Below, piece after piece: positions 41,176 to 49,775 of a stretch of DNA of 64,000 nucleotides (positions are counted from its first letter, which is position 1; each line of letters begins with the position of its first letter). Origin of the DNA: Catellatospora paridis. GTDB lineage: Bacteria > Actinomycetota > Actinomycetes > Mycobacteriales > Micromonosporaceae. Where the stretch lies: the NCBI RefSeq assembly GCF_009720365.1, contig NZ_ML769313.1, positions 62,001 to 126,000 on the forward strand. Reading direction: 5' to 3'. Made by a program: the position numbers and the translations under genes. The notes under the pieces are model-generated. The model saw only the letters and a list, made by a program, of their open reading frames with translations. It searched no databases and was not told the DNA's origin.

Positions 41176-41261
41176 TGCCGTCGGGCACACGATTCATGGG
41201 GAGTCTCCCCGGGCCGCGGAGCGCGTGGAATCATTCGAGCCCGACCCGCAGGAGCAGACCC

Positions 41262-41795
41262 ATGACATATGTCGTACGCAGGACCGAGCCGGGCGAATGG
41301 CAGCAGCTGCGCGCCCTGCGCCTGGAGGCGCTGCAGGATTCGCCGAGCGCCTTCGGCACCACGTACGCCGACGCCGCCGCACTCGCCGACGAGGTCTGGC
41401 GGCAGCAGGCGGAGCAGAGCGCGACCTCGTCGACCTCGGCGATGTTCATCGCCGCTGCCCAGGACGGCCGCTGGGTGGGGATGGCCGGCGCCGCTCCGCT
41501 GGACGACGTGCCCGGCACCGCCTGCATCCACGGCGTCTACGTGGCCCCCGCACACCGTGGCCGGTCGGCCGGACTGGCGACCCGGCTGATGGACGTCGCG
41601 ATCAGGTGGACCCGCGACAACACCGACGCGTCCTGGCTCACCCTGGGCGTGCACGAGGACAACGTACGTGCGCAGGCCTTCTACCGGCGAATCGGGTTCA
41701 CCGAAACCGGCAAGATCGTGCCCTTCCGCCTCGACCCGTCCAAGAACCTCCACATCATGGGCTACCAAGACTTCCGCCCGACCCTGGCCCGCTAG
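41262..41795 (+). CDS. GNAT-family N-acetyltransferase
   Basis: 177 residues. YVVRRTEPGEWQQLRALRLEALQDSPSAFGTTY is the typical GNAT start; motif A is HGVYVAPAHRGRSAGLATRLMDVAIRW and motif B LGVHEDNVRAQAFYRRIGFTETG. AGGAGCAGACCC lies before the ATG. It resembles the RimI/PhnO-like group. It follows the previous GNAT gene by 86 bp and precedes another by 10 bp. Confidence 0.9.
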   Translation: MTYVVRRTEPGEWQQLRALRLEALQDSPSAFGTTYADAAALADEVWRQQAEQSATSSTSAMFIAAAQDGRWVGMAGAAPLDDVPGTACIHGVYVAPAHRGRSAGLATRLMDVAIRWTRDNTDASWLTLGVHEDNVRAQAFYRRIGFTETGKIVPFRLDPSKNLHIMGYQDFRPTLAR

Positions 41796-41805
41796 TCTGA
41801 TGATC

Positions 41806-42264
41806 ATGGCGGATTGGGTCACCCGCCCGGCTTTGACGGCGGACGTCGAGCCGGTGGCGGAGTTGCGGGCGGTGGTGCTGCGGGCGGACCTGGAACGGCT
41901 CGGGCGCTACGACGAGCACCGGGTGCGGCAGCGGCTGCGGGACAAGTTCGCAGCGGAGCACACCCGGGTGATCGAGGTCGCCGGTGAGTTCGCCGGTTGT
42001 GTAACGCTGCGCCCGGCCGCCGACGCGCACTGGTTGGAGAACTTCCTACTGGCCCCGCATCTGCACGGCGGCGGCATCGGCACGGCCGTGCTGGCCGGGC
42101 TGCTGGAGCAGTGCGACCGTGCCGGCACCCGGGTCCGGCTGCAGGTGCTGCAGGGCAGCGCGGCGCGGCGGCTGTACGAGCGGCACGGATTCTCGGTCGA
42201 GACCGAGGACCCGGTGGACGTGTTCATGATCCGCGAGCCGGTGGCGGTTACCCGCGAGGAGTGA
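41806..42264 (+). CDS. GNAT-family N-acetyltransferase
   Basis: 152 residues. WVTRPALTADVEPVAELRAVVLRADLERLGRYDEHRVRQRLRDKF is the N-terminal part; motif A is LENFLLAPHLHGGGIGTAVLAGLLEQC and motif B RVRLQVLQGSAARRLYERHGFSVE. The close spacing to the preceding GNAT gene suggests one transcript. ATG 41806 is used; ATG 41800 is in frame. Confidence 0.88.
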   Translation: MADWVTRPALTADVEPVAELRAVVLRADLERLGRYDEHRVRQRLRDKFAAEHTRVIEVAGEFAGCVTLRPAADAHWLENFLLAPHLHGGGIGTAVLAGLLEQCDRAGTRVRLQVLQGSAARRLYERHGFSVETEDPVDVFMIREPVAVTREE

Positions 42265-42333
42265 CCACGGCCCGCCGTCGTGGATCAGCCGGTCACGGGC
42301 TCGCAGGCGCGACGCGGTCGGACGGTCACGGGG

Positions 42334-43017
42334 TCAGGGGCACGAGGTGGTCGGCCGGTCGGCGTGCCGCAGGTGTGCCCTCACGGCGTCGACGAAGGCG
42401 TCAGGGGCGTCGCGGTGGACGCAGTGGCCCACCGGGATCGTCACCAGGCGGCCGTGCGGGAAGCGGACGGCCATCGCGGCGATGCGGTCCTGGGGCAGGA
42501 AGCTGTCCGGGCCGCCGCGCATTGTCAGCACCGGGCAGGCGACCGCGTCGACCGCGTCCCACCAGGCCGGATCGGGCGCGTTGAGCTGGCTCACGATGTG
42601 CCGCCGGATCTCGTGGTCGGGCACGGTGAAGCCCATCGGGTCCGGCGGCGGCGTCTCCTCCAGCACCAGCCCCGACACCCGCTCCGGCCGGGCGTACGCG
42701 GTCAGGTACGCGGCCACGCCCCCCATCGAGTGCCCGATGAGTGTCACGTCGCGCAGGTCGAGCGCGTCGAGGAACCCGACGACGTCGTCGCGCAGCAGCT
42801 CGAACGAATAGCGGTCGGTCCGCTCGCTGGCCCCGTGCCCGCGCAGGTCCACGGCGTACACCCGGTGATCCGTGGCGAGCGCGGGAGCCACGTCCACCCA
42901 GGTCGAGCTGTCGGCGCTGCCACCGTGCAGCAGCACCACCGGCCGCGCGGCGGGCGGGCCGAACACCCGGTAGGCGAGCCGCACACCGCTGACGTCGATG
43001 ACCTGATCACCTGACAT
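42334..43017 (-). CDS. Alpha/beta hydrolase
   Basis: 227 residues. VIDVSGVRLAYRVFGPPAARPVVLLHGGSADSSTW is the entry with the oxyanion-loop HGG, YAVDLRGHGASERTDRYS follows, the nucleophile elbow is LIGHSMGGVAAYL, the acid is probably in RGGPDSFLPQDR, and the catalytic His is in VTIPVGHCVHRDAPDAF. It is a general esterase/hydrolase of the epoxide hydrolase-like branch. ATG 43017 is chosen; the longer frame is non-protein-like. Confidence 0.9.
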   Translation of the reverse strand: MSGDQVIDVSGVRLAYRVFGPPAARPVVLLHGGSADSSTWVDVAPALATDHRVYAVDLRGHGASERTDRYSFELLRDDVVGFLDALDLRDVTLIGHSMGGVAAYLTAYARPERVSGLVLEETPPPDPMGFTVPDHEIRRHIVSQLNAPDPAWWDAVDAVACPVLTMRGGPDSFLPQDRIAAMAVRFPHGRLVTIPVGHCVHRDAPDAFVDAVRAHLRHADRPTTSCP

Positions 43018-43085
43018 GGTGGCGAGCCTACCGGCGGCCGCGAAAACCGGAGGGCCGCGACGAGCCGCGCGGCTACGATGCGCCG

Positions 43086-43901
43086 ATGGAGCAGACCATG
43101 CCGCACACCGCGGCCACCCTCGCCGCCGACCTGGACAAGCTCGGCCTGTCACGGGGTGACGTGGTGCTCCTGCACGCGTCCCTGAAGAGCGTCGGGTTCA
43201 CGGCGGGCGGCACGCACGCCGTCGTGCAGGCATTCCTGGACGTGCTCGGCCCCGAGGGCACGCTGGTCGTGCCGACCCACACCCCCGAGAACACCGACCC
43301 GGCCGTATGGCAGCGCCCGCCGGTGCCCGAGCCGTGGTGGCCGGTGATCCGCGAGCAAACCCCGGGCTTCGACCCGGCGCGCACCCCCAGCCGCTGGATG
43401 GGGTTGCTCGCCGAGTCGGTCCGCACCTGGCCGGGCGCGCTGCGCAGCGACCACCCGCAGGTGTCCTTCGCGGCCCTCGGCGCGCACGCGGCGGCCGTCG
43501 TCGCCGCGCACCCGCTCGACGACGCGCTGGGCGAGCGCTCGCCGCTGGGCGCGATCAACCGGCTCGACGGCAAGGTGCTGCTGCTGGGCTGCGATCACGA
43601 CTCGAACACGTCGCTGCACCTGGCCGAGTGGCGGCAGCAGGAGCCGCCGCGCATCGGCACCGGCTCGTCGGTGCGGCGGCCTGACGGCACCAGCCACTGG
43701 GTGACCTGGACCGACGTGGACCCGGACGAGAGCGACTTCGCGCGGCTCGGCGCGGACTTCGAGGCCACCGGCGCGGTGTGCCGGGGCCGGGTCGGCTCGG
43801 CCGTCGCGCGGCTGATGCGCCAGCGCACCCTTGTCGACTTCGCGACCGAATGGATGGCCACGCACCGCGTCGGCGCGAACGAATCGGCTGCTCATTCCTG
43901 A
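43086..43901 (+). CDS. AAC(3)-family aminoglycoside N-acetyltransferase
   Basis: 271 residues, the usual length for AAC(3). LGLSRGDVVLLHASLKSVGFTAGGTHAVVQAFLDVLGPEGTLVVPTHT is the conserved start. RTPSRWMGLLAESVRTWPGALRSDHPQVSFAALGAHA, LGERSPLGAINRLDGKVLLLGCDHDSNTSLHLAEW are further signatures with catalytic Asp/His positions. It would acetylate the 3-amino group of an aminoglycoside or a related amine. Followed after 53 bp by an ABC exporter gene, so the two may form a self-protection unit. Confidence 0.92.
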   Translation: MEQTMPHTAATLAADLDKLGLSRGDVVLLHASLKSVGFTAGGTHAVVQAFLDVLGPEGTLVVPTHTPENTDPAVWQRPPVPEPWWPVIREQTPGFDPARTPSRWMGLLAESVRTWPGALRSDHPQVSFAALGAHAAAVVAAHPLDDALGERSPLGAINRLDGKVLLLGCDHDSNTSLHLAEWRQQEPPRIGTGSSVRRPDGTSHWVTWTDVDPDESDFARLGADFEATGAVCRGRVGSAVARLMRQRTLVDFATEWMATHRVGANESAAHS

Positions 43902-43954
43902 TTGGGCATAACCTTCTCTCAGGCCGCCGACGGGGTCGCGGCTCAGGGGAGGGG

Positions 43955-45883
43955 ATGCTCGTGTCCGCACCGTCCGATGCCGCCACCGTGACCGCCGCCG
44001 AGACGACACCCGCGACCGGCTCCGTGCTGCCGCAGATGCGGGTCATGTGGTGGGAGCACGGCATGCGCGCCCGCGCCGACGCCGGACTGCGCACCCTCGC
44101 CCAGGCGCTGCCGCGGCTGGTCGGGACCGCGCTGCGCATCGCCTGGCGCGCCGACCGGGCCCGCACCGCGATCGTGCTGTCCTGCACGGTGCTGGCCGGG
44201 GTCCTGTCGACGGCGGGCCTGCTCGCCACGCAGCAGGTCCTGGTCGGCCTGTTCTCCGCCGCGCCGACCCCGGACCGGGTGGCCACGGCGCTGCCCGCCC
44301 TGATCGTGCTGGCCGGGGCCGCGGCGCTGCGTGCGGGCATGGGCATCGCCACCGGGTACGCGCTCAACGGGCTGACGCCGCGGGTGGACCGGGCCGTGCA
44401 GCGGCAGCTGTTCGAGGCGACGACGGCCGTGCGGCTGGACGCGTTCGACGAGGACGCGTTCGCCGACGACATGGAACGCGCCGCGCGCGGCATGGAGTCG
44501 GTGATCGGGCTGGTCAACGCGATGATGGCGCTGGCCGCGGGCACCATCGGGGTGCTCGCCGTGGCGGTGGCGCTGGTCGTGGTGCACCCGCTACTGCTGG
44601 GCGCGATGCTGCTGGCCACGGTGCCCAACGCGTGGGCGGCGCTGAAGGCCGGGCACCTGGAGTACCAGACGTACCTGGCCGGGTCGGTGCGGCGGCGGCG
44701 GATGTGGATCCTGAACCGGCTGATGGCCGACCGGATGACCGCCGCGGAGCTGCGCGCGTACGGGCTGCGCGGGTTCCTGCTCGGCCAGTACGACACGGTG
44801 ATGGAGACCGAGACCCGCATCCAGCTCGACCTGGCGCGCCGGGTCACCACGACCAACGCGCTGGGCGCGATGGCGGGCGGTCTCGCCACGGGCGCGGTGT
44901 ACGGGCTGCTCGGCTGGCTGCTGCTGGACGGCGCGATTCCGCTGTCGGCCGCGGCCACCGCCGTGATCGCGTTGCAGGCGGCCCGCCATTCGCTGAACAC
45001 CGTCACCTACCAGGTCGACGCGCTGTACATGGAGGGCCGGCACTTCGACGACTACACCGAGTTCATGGAGCGGGCGAAGGCGCACGTGCCCGCCGCGGAC
45101 GGCAGCCTACCCGCGGCCGAGCTGGAGACGCTGCGGGTCGAGCAGGTGAGTCTGAGCTATCCCGACCGGGCGGCCCCGGCGGTCGACGGGGTGTCGCTGG
45201 CCGTGCACGCCGGGCAGACGGTGGCTTTCGTGGGGGAGAACGGCTCCGGCAAGACCACCCTGGCCGCGGTGATCGCCGCGCTGCGGGCCCCGTCGGCGGG
45301 CACGGTTCTGTGGAACGGCGTGCCGCTGGCGGAACTGGACGCAGACCAGCTGCGGGCCAGGATCGCGGTGGTGTCGCAGGACTACTGGAAGTGGCCGTTC
45401 ACCGCGGAGGTCAACATCCGGCTGGGTGAGGCGGGTGCGCCGGTGGCACGCGAGCGCATCGAGGCGGCGGCGCTGCGCGCGGTGGCCCACGACATGATCA
45501 TGCAGCTGCCGTTCGGGTACGACACGCTGCTGGATCGCACCTTCGCCGACGGGCAGGACCTGTCGGGCGGGCAGTGGCAGCGCATCACCGCGGCGCGCGG
45601 CTTCCTGCGCGACGCGGACCTGCTCATCATGGACGAGCCGTCGTCGGCGCTGGACCCGCGCGCCGAGGACGCCCTGTTCCAGGCGATCCGGGACCGGCAG
45701 GGTCGGCGGACCACCATCCTGATCACGCACCGGCTGGCCAACGTGCGCCACGCCGACGTCATCTACGTGCTGCACGAGGGCCGGCTGGTGCAGTCGGGCC
45801 GCCACGACGAGCTGATGGCGGCGGGCGGCCGCTACGCCGAGCTGTTCACGCTCCAGGCCCACGGTTACCTGGCCGCCGGCTGA
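43955..45883 (+). CDS. ABC transporter, fused permease and ATPase
   Basis: 642 residues. About residues 80-360 hold six membrane helices (IVLSCTVLAGVLSTAGLLATQQVLV, ALIVLAGAAALRAGMGIATGYAL, MALAAGTIGVLAVAVALVVV). The nucleotide domain has Walker A VGENGSGKTTLA, Q-loop VVSQDYWKWPF, signature LSGGQWQRITAARG, Walker B LLIMDEPSSALDP and H-loop ILITHRLANV. It is a half transporter that should dimerise; the type exports peptides, lipids or drugs and is also seen in lanthipeptide clusters. GGGGAGGGG precedes ATG 43955. Confidence 0.93.
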   Translation: MLVSAPSDAATVTAAETTPATGSVLPQMRVMWWEHGMRARADAGLRTLAQALPRLVGTALRIAWRADRARTAIVLSCTVLAGVLSTAGLLATQQVLVGLFSAAPTPDRVATALPALIVLAGAAALRAGMGIATGYALNGLTPRVDRAVQRQLFEATTAVRLDAFDEDAFADDMERAARGMESVIGLVNAMMALAAGTIGVLAVAVALVVVHPLLLGAMLLATVPNAWAALKAGHLEYQTYLAGSVRRRRMWILNRLMADRMTAAELRAYGLRGFLLGQYDTVMETETRIQLDLARRVTTTNALGAMAGGLATGAVYGLLGWLLLDGAIPLSAAATAVIALQAARHSLNTVTYQVDALYMEGRHFDDYTEFMERAKAHVPAADGSLPAAELETLRVEQVSLSYPDRAAPAVDGVSLAVHAGQTVAFVGENGSGKTTLAAVIAALRAPSAGTVLWNGVPLAELDADQLRARIAVVSQDYWKWPFTAEVNIRLGEAGAPVARERIEAAALRAVAHDMIMQLPFGYDTLLDRTFADGQDLSGGQWQRITAARGFLRDADLLIMDEPSSALDPRAEDALFQAIRDRQGRRTTILITHRLANVRHADVIYVLHEGRLVQSGRHDELMAAGGRYAELFTLQAHGYLAAG

Positions 45884-45903
45884 TCTGCTCATATCATGAC
45901 AAG

Positions 45904-46914
45904 GTGGGCGAGGTGCCGGAGGAGACCGTGCGTGAGCTGTACACGGGCCTGCCCGAGCAGTTCACGGCCGCCCGCGACGCCGCCGCGGCGGCGGCCAAGG
46001 CGACCGGGCACGGCGCGCAGGCCACGGCCATCAAGCGGCTGCGCCGGCCCACCGTCGCCGCGTGGCTGGTGAACCTGCTCGCCCACCGCGCACCCGAGCG
46101 CATCGCCGAGCTGACCGGGCTGGCCGACGCGCTGCGCGACGCCCAGCGGCAGCTCCGCGGTGCGGACCTGCGCACGCTGACCGTGCGGCGCCGCGAGCTG
46201 CTCTCGGCGCTTGCCGAACAGGCCGCGGACTTGGCGGTGCAGGCCCAGCCCACGCTGAGCCCGGCGAAGCTGCCGATGGCCGAGGTCGAGCAGACCCTGG
46301 CCGCCGCGCTCGCCGACGACGAGATCGCCGCTCAGGTCCGCGCCGGCACGGTCGTCAAGGCCGTGTCCTATACCGGGTTCGGCGCGGCGCTGCCCTCCGG
46401 CGACGAACCCGATGACAATGAACCCTCGGGCGACACCGACGACCGGGCCGAGACCGGCGGTCGTCCCGCAGCAAAGGGTGCGGTAAGGGCGACCGGCGGC
46501 CGCGCGGCAGCCAGGACTGCGGTCCGGAAGGGCCTGGTCGCGGCGACCGAAGGCGGGACTGCGGCCCGCAAGGGCCCGGTCGCGGCGACCGAGCCTGCGC
46601 GGGTCGCGCGGACGGCGGCACCGGTCGTCCAGCCGCCGGTGCCGGCCGGGTTGCGGCGGGAGCTGGACTCGGCGCGTGACGCCGAGCAGCAGGCGCGGGA
46701 CGAGGTGGAAACGGCAAGGGCGGCCGAGTCGTCGGCCGTGGACGAGCTGGCGCAGCTCAGGCAAGCGCTGACGGCGCTGGAGGAGCGGCGTGGCCGGGCG
46801 CAGCAGGAGGCGAACGGGCTGCGGGCGGCCCGTTCCGCGGCGGAACGGGCGCTGGCCGCGGCCGTGCGCCGCACCGCGAAGGCGCAGGCGGCGATCGACG
46901 CCGCGACGGCATGA
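45904..46914 (+). CDS. Hypothetical coiled-coil protein with internal 14-residue repeat
   Basis: 336 residues. The N-terminal 110 residues (ELYTGLPEQFTAARDAAAAAAKATGHG, IKRLRRPTVAAWLVNLLAHRAPERIAEL) resemble an actinobacterial family of unknown function. The middle is low complexity with a 42-bp tandem repeat from 46516, giving two copies of TAxRKGxVAATE. The C-terminus is an alpha-helical coiled coil (LDSARDAEQQARDEVETARAAESSAVDELAQLRQALTALEERRGRAQQEA). GTG 45904 or GTG 45913 is the start. No localisation signal. Confidence 0.65.
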   Translation: MGEVPEETVRELYTGLPEQFTAARDAAAAAAKATGHGAQATAIKRLRRPTVAAWLVNLLAHRAPERIAELTGLADALRDAQRQLRGADLRTLTVRRRELLSALAEQAADLAVQAQPTLSPAKLPMAEVEQTLAAALADDEIAAQVRAGTVVKAVSYTGFGAALPSGDEPDDNEPSGDTDDRAETGGRPAAKGAVRATGGRAAARTAVRKGLVAATEGGTAARKGPVAATEPARVARTAAPVVQPPVPAGLRRELDSARDAEQQARDEVETARAAESSAVDELAQLRQALTALEERRGRAQQEANGLRAARSAAERALAAAVRRTAKAQAAIDAATA

Positions 46915-46961
46915 CACCGGCCCGGCGCGGGGCCGGACCGACACAGCAGGAGGAGCGGACC

Positions 46962-47345
46962 ATGTTCGGCAGGACGCGAGCGTTCTCGGGGTTCTCGGTC
47001 GACGACACCGAGCAGGCCAGGCGGTTCTACGGCGAGACGCTGGGCCTGGAGGTCACCGACCTCGGCGGCGGCCTGCTGCGGCTGGAACTGGCCGGCGGCG
47101 GCCAGGTGCTGATCTATCCGAAACCGGATCACGAGCCGGCGACGTACACCATCCTGAACTTCCCGGTGACCCATCTCGAGGCCGCGATGGGCGAGTTGCG
47201 CGAACGCGGCGTCGCATTCGAGCAGTACGACACCGACGACCTGACGACCGATACCGCAGGGGTCTCCGACGCCGACACGGGCCCGCGCATCGCCTGGTTC
47301 AAGGACCCGGCGGGCAACATCCTTTCGGTGCTCGAGGAGGACTGA
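46962..47345 (+). CDS. VOC (glyoxalase fold) protein
   Basis: 127 residues. AFSGFSVDDTEQARRFYGETLGLEVTDLGGGLLRLEL is the first module, VLIYPKPDHEPATYTILNFPVTHLEAAMGELRERGVAFEQY the second, and RIAWFKDPAGNILSVLEED is the classic end with the metal-ligand region. ATG 46962 follows AGGAGGAG. A binding or isomerase-type function; unassigned. Confidence 0.88.
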   Translation: MFGRTRAFSGFSVDDTEQARRFYGETLGLEVTDLGGGLLRLELAGGGQVLIYPKPDHEPATYTILNFPVTHLEAAMGELRERGVAFEQYDTDDLTTDTAGVSDADTGPRIAWFKDPAGNILSVLEED

Positions 47346-47439
47346 GCGCCGCGTACCCTCTGGCGTGGCCGCCTGTGGAGACACTACGGTGACGGCCCAG
47401 GACGTGTCCGCCGGCGCGGGCGCCGGACGGGGGAGTCGC

Positions 47440-49089
47440 ATGGCCGGGGCGGGGCGGGGCGTGGGTCGGCGTTCGATCGTGGGCGGGCTCGTCCTTCTGC
47501 TGCTGCTGCCGTTGGCCGCGTGCACCGGGGGCGGCCAGCGCGGCGACGGCGAGCAGGCCGCGTTGTCGCCTGAGCAGACCGCGGCCGCGCTGGCCTCGCC
47601 GGATCCGGCGGAGCGCCGCCGCGGGGCCTGGTCGGTGCTGGTCAACCTGGGCGTGGCCGTCTACACCCCGACGGGTGAGCAGGTGCTGGCCGGGGTGCGG
47701 CCGGGCGTGGACGGGGTGCACGTGCTCCAGGCGCAGGTGGACACCCTCGCCGAGATGGCGGGCACGGCCCGGGAGCCGATGCTGGCCTTCGTGCGACGGC
47801 TGTCGGAACTGGGCGTGCGGCGTGCGCCGGCCGAGCTGCTGGAGCTGTACCAGAACACGTATTGGCAGGGGCGGAGCAGTTGGCTGGTGCGGCTGCTCCA
47901 GGCCCGCAAGGTGGACTTCTCCGGTGACGGGTCGCTCGGGCCCTCGGTCGACGCGCTGTCGGAGTGGCTGATGCTGCTGGACGGGTTCGTCGACCCGGCC
48001 GCGACGGCGCGGGTGCCCGAGCGCGCGCCGATGGGCACGGGACAGCGGTCCGCGCCGGAGGCGGCCGGCTGGGGGCTGGTGTACGCCGCGGGCGGCCGGG
48101 AGCTGTCGCTGGGCGACGCGCCCGCGATGGCGTACGCCCACGCGATGCTGCGCTGGCAGGACGTGCGGATCCGGATGTCGCCGCAGGGCGCGCGCCTGGC
48201 ACAGGGGCCGGGCGGGCCCGGTGACGCGCTGGACGTGGTGGCGACCGTGGACGTGGCGCAGGCGGCCGGGTTCGGGCCCGAGCCGCTGCTGGTGGCGAAC
48301 GCCGCGCCCGGCGCGGTGGACCTGGCCTGGTTGCCCCCCGCGGCGCTGGGCGGGCATGTGGAGATGGGCGCGGGCGGGTTGGCGCCGCAGCGTGCCGTGA
48401 CCGACGCCGCGGGCCGGGTGACGGTGCGGCTGCGGGCCGCGGCCGACCCGGGCGCGGCGACCGATCCCGCGCGGACCGTCACCGGATTGCTGCAGGCCGC
48501 ACCGATGGACAACCTGAAGCTGTTCCAGGCGGTGTTCGCCGGTGCGCCGGCCGGACTGGCCGGGTTCCTGGCGCCGATGCCGCGGCCCACGGGGCAGCTG
48601 CCGGTGACCGTCACCTGGCACGGCAAGGAGGACTGCGCGACGTTCACCGACGGCGAGTGGACCGGCACGGCGACGGTGTCGGGCGCGGTCCGGGTGTCCG
48701 GCGCGACGTTGCGGCCGGACGGCGGCGAGATCACGTTCCGGCTGGTGGTGGCGGGTGGCAACGTGGTCGCAGGTGAGGTGGGACAGCTGACCGAGCTGTC
48801 CGGCGCGGTCGGCGGCCGGCAGGTCACGGGCGCGCTCGACGGTACGAGCCGGCCTGCGGGCGCCGCCGGTGCGGTGGTCTTCGCCAGTCCCGCGAGCACG
48901 CTGGAGTGGACCGTCGGTGAGCAGCCGGCCAAGACGGCGCCGGTGTCGGTCGAGGGACGCTTCACGCCGAGGGAGGGCGACTGCTCCACGCTGACCGGTG
49001 ACCTGACGCTGACGGCGCGCGGCAAACGCGCCACCGACGCGGTCTCCGGCACCCTCACGGCGCGGTTCACGGCCACCAGCGCCGGATGA
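47440..49089 (+). CDS. Large lipoprotein of unknown function
   Basis: 549 residues. The signal is RRSIVGGLVLLLLLPLAAC, with Cys as lipidation site (lipobox LAAC). A helical region (about 60-190; MAGTAREPMLAFVRRLSELGVRRAPAELLELYQNTYWQ) precedes an Ala/Gly-rich beta region with many VTVTWHG, TGTATVSGAVRVSGATL, EGRFTPREGDCSTLTGDLTL elements, probably Ig-like modules. ATG 47440 is chosen because GGGGGAG precedes it and it gives a proper signal peptide. It is an outer-leaflet-anchored protein of the cell envelope. Confidence 0.7.
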   Translation: MAGAGRGVGRRSIVGGLVLLLLLPLAACTGGGQRGDGEQAALSPEQTAAALASPDPAERRRGAWSVLVNLGVAVYTPTGEQVLAGVRPGVDGVHVLQAQVDTLAEMAGTAREPMLAFVRRLSELGVRRAPAELLELYQNTYWQGRSSWLVRLLQARKVDFSGDGSLGPSVDALSEWLMLLDGFVDPAATARVPERAPMGTGQRSAPEAAGWGLVYAAGGRELSLGDAPAMAYAHAMLRWQDVRIRMSPQGARLAQGPGGPGDALDVVATVDVAQAAGFGPEPLLVANAAPGAVDLAWLPPAALGGHVEMGAGGLAPQRAVTDAAGRVTVRLRAAADPGAATDPARTVTGLLQAAPMDNLKLFQAVFAGAPAGLAGFLAPMPRPTGQLPVTVTWHGKEDCATFTDGEWTGTATVSGAVRVSGATLRPDGGEITFRLVVAGGNVVAGEVGQLTELSGAVGGRQVTGALDGTSRPAGAAGAVVFASPASTLEWTVGEQPAKTAPVSVEGRFTPREGDCSTLTGDLTLTARGKRATDAVSGTLTARFTATSAG

Positions 49090-49150
49090 GGCCAGGCCGC
49101 GGCCGTAACGCCGGTGAGCTGCACTGTCTCATGTGGATAGTCATCGTACA

Positions 49151-49277
49151 TGTGTTCTAAAACACACACCGTATATTAACCGACTACTGGTTGACACGAA
49201 AGTGATGTATTTAGATATCCTGCTAGTGCGCGGATAACCAGTGGTTTGATTGGCGGCCTTCGGGCAAACCGCTGGTT
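49151..49277 (+). promoter_or_regulatory. AT-rich promoter/operator region of the globin operon
   Basis: Contains TGTGTT/AACACA (49151-49166), a 6-bp palindrome, TTGACA at 49191-49196 with TAGATA (49212-49217) as possible -10, and a 13-bp imperfect inverted repeat AACCAGTGGTTTG/CAAACCGCTGGTT (49236-49248/49265-49277). The stretch 49130-49240 is much richer in AT than the surroundings. Confidence 0.5.
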
Positions 49278-49374
49278 GTGCCGGTGTGTTCCACCACGTC
49301 CCGAACCGGGTGCGGGCCCGGACCGGGCGATCGCCGGCTCCGCGTGCTCATCACTGCGATGACGGAGGCGGAAC

Positions 49375-49773
49375 ATGTCAGACAGTCCAGGCGCGACCAC
49401 CACGGTCGCCAGCGCGTACGACCTCATCGGCGGCGCGCCGTCGGTGCGCGAGGCGGTGGACCGGCTCTACACCTACCTGCTCGCCGACGAGCAGCTCGCC
49501 GACTACTTCGACGGAATCGACCTGCCCAGGCTCAAGAGCCACATGGTCGCGCTGCTCACCCACGTGCTCGGCGGCCCCACCGGATACCCGGTGGAGAACC
49601 TCGGCCCCGCGCACGCCCGGTTGAACATCAGCACGGCGGACTACCAGCGGGTCGCGCAGTATGCCGCCGGAGTGCTGTTCGAACTGCACGTGCCGATGGA
49701 CATCATCCTCCAGGTGGGACAGGTGCTGGCCAGCGTGCAGCCCCTGATCGTGGCCGAGCCGGCGGCGGCCTGA
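49375..49773 (+). CDS. Group I truncated haemoglobin
   Basis: 132 residues. ASAYDLIGGAPSVREAVDRLYTYLLADEQLADYFDGIDLPRLKSHMVALLTHVLGGPTGY is the group I (TrHbN) pattern: helix A-B with the Tyr of B10 in LYTYLL, helix E region LKSHMVALL and GGP turn. ENLGPAHARLNISTADYQRVAQYAAG carries the proximal His (AHARL). Such proteins bind O2 and NO and can dioxygenate NO to nitrate. GGAGG precedes the ATG at 49375. Co-transcribed with the flavohaemoglobin 2 bp downstream. Confidence 0.9.
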   Translation: MSDSPGATTTVASAYDLIGGAPSVREAVDRLYTYLLADEQLADYFDGIDLPRLKSHMVALLTHVLGGPTGYPVENLGPAHARLNISTADYQRVAQYAAGVLFELHVPMDIILQVGQVLASVQPLIVAEPAAA

Positions 49774-49775
49774 GG

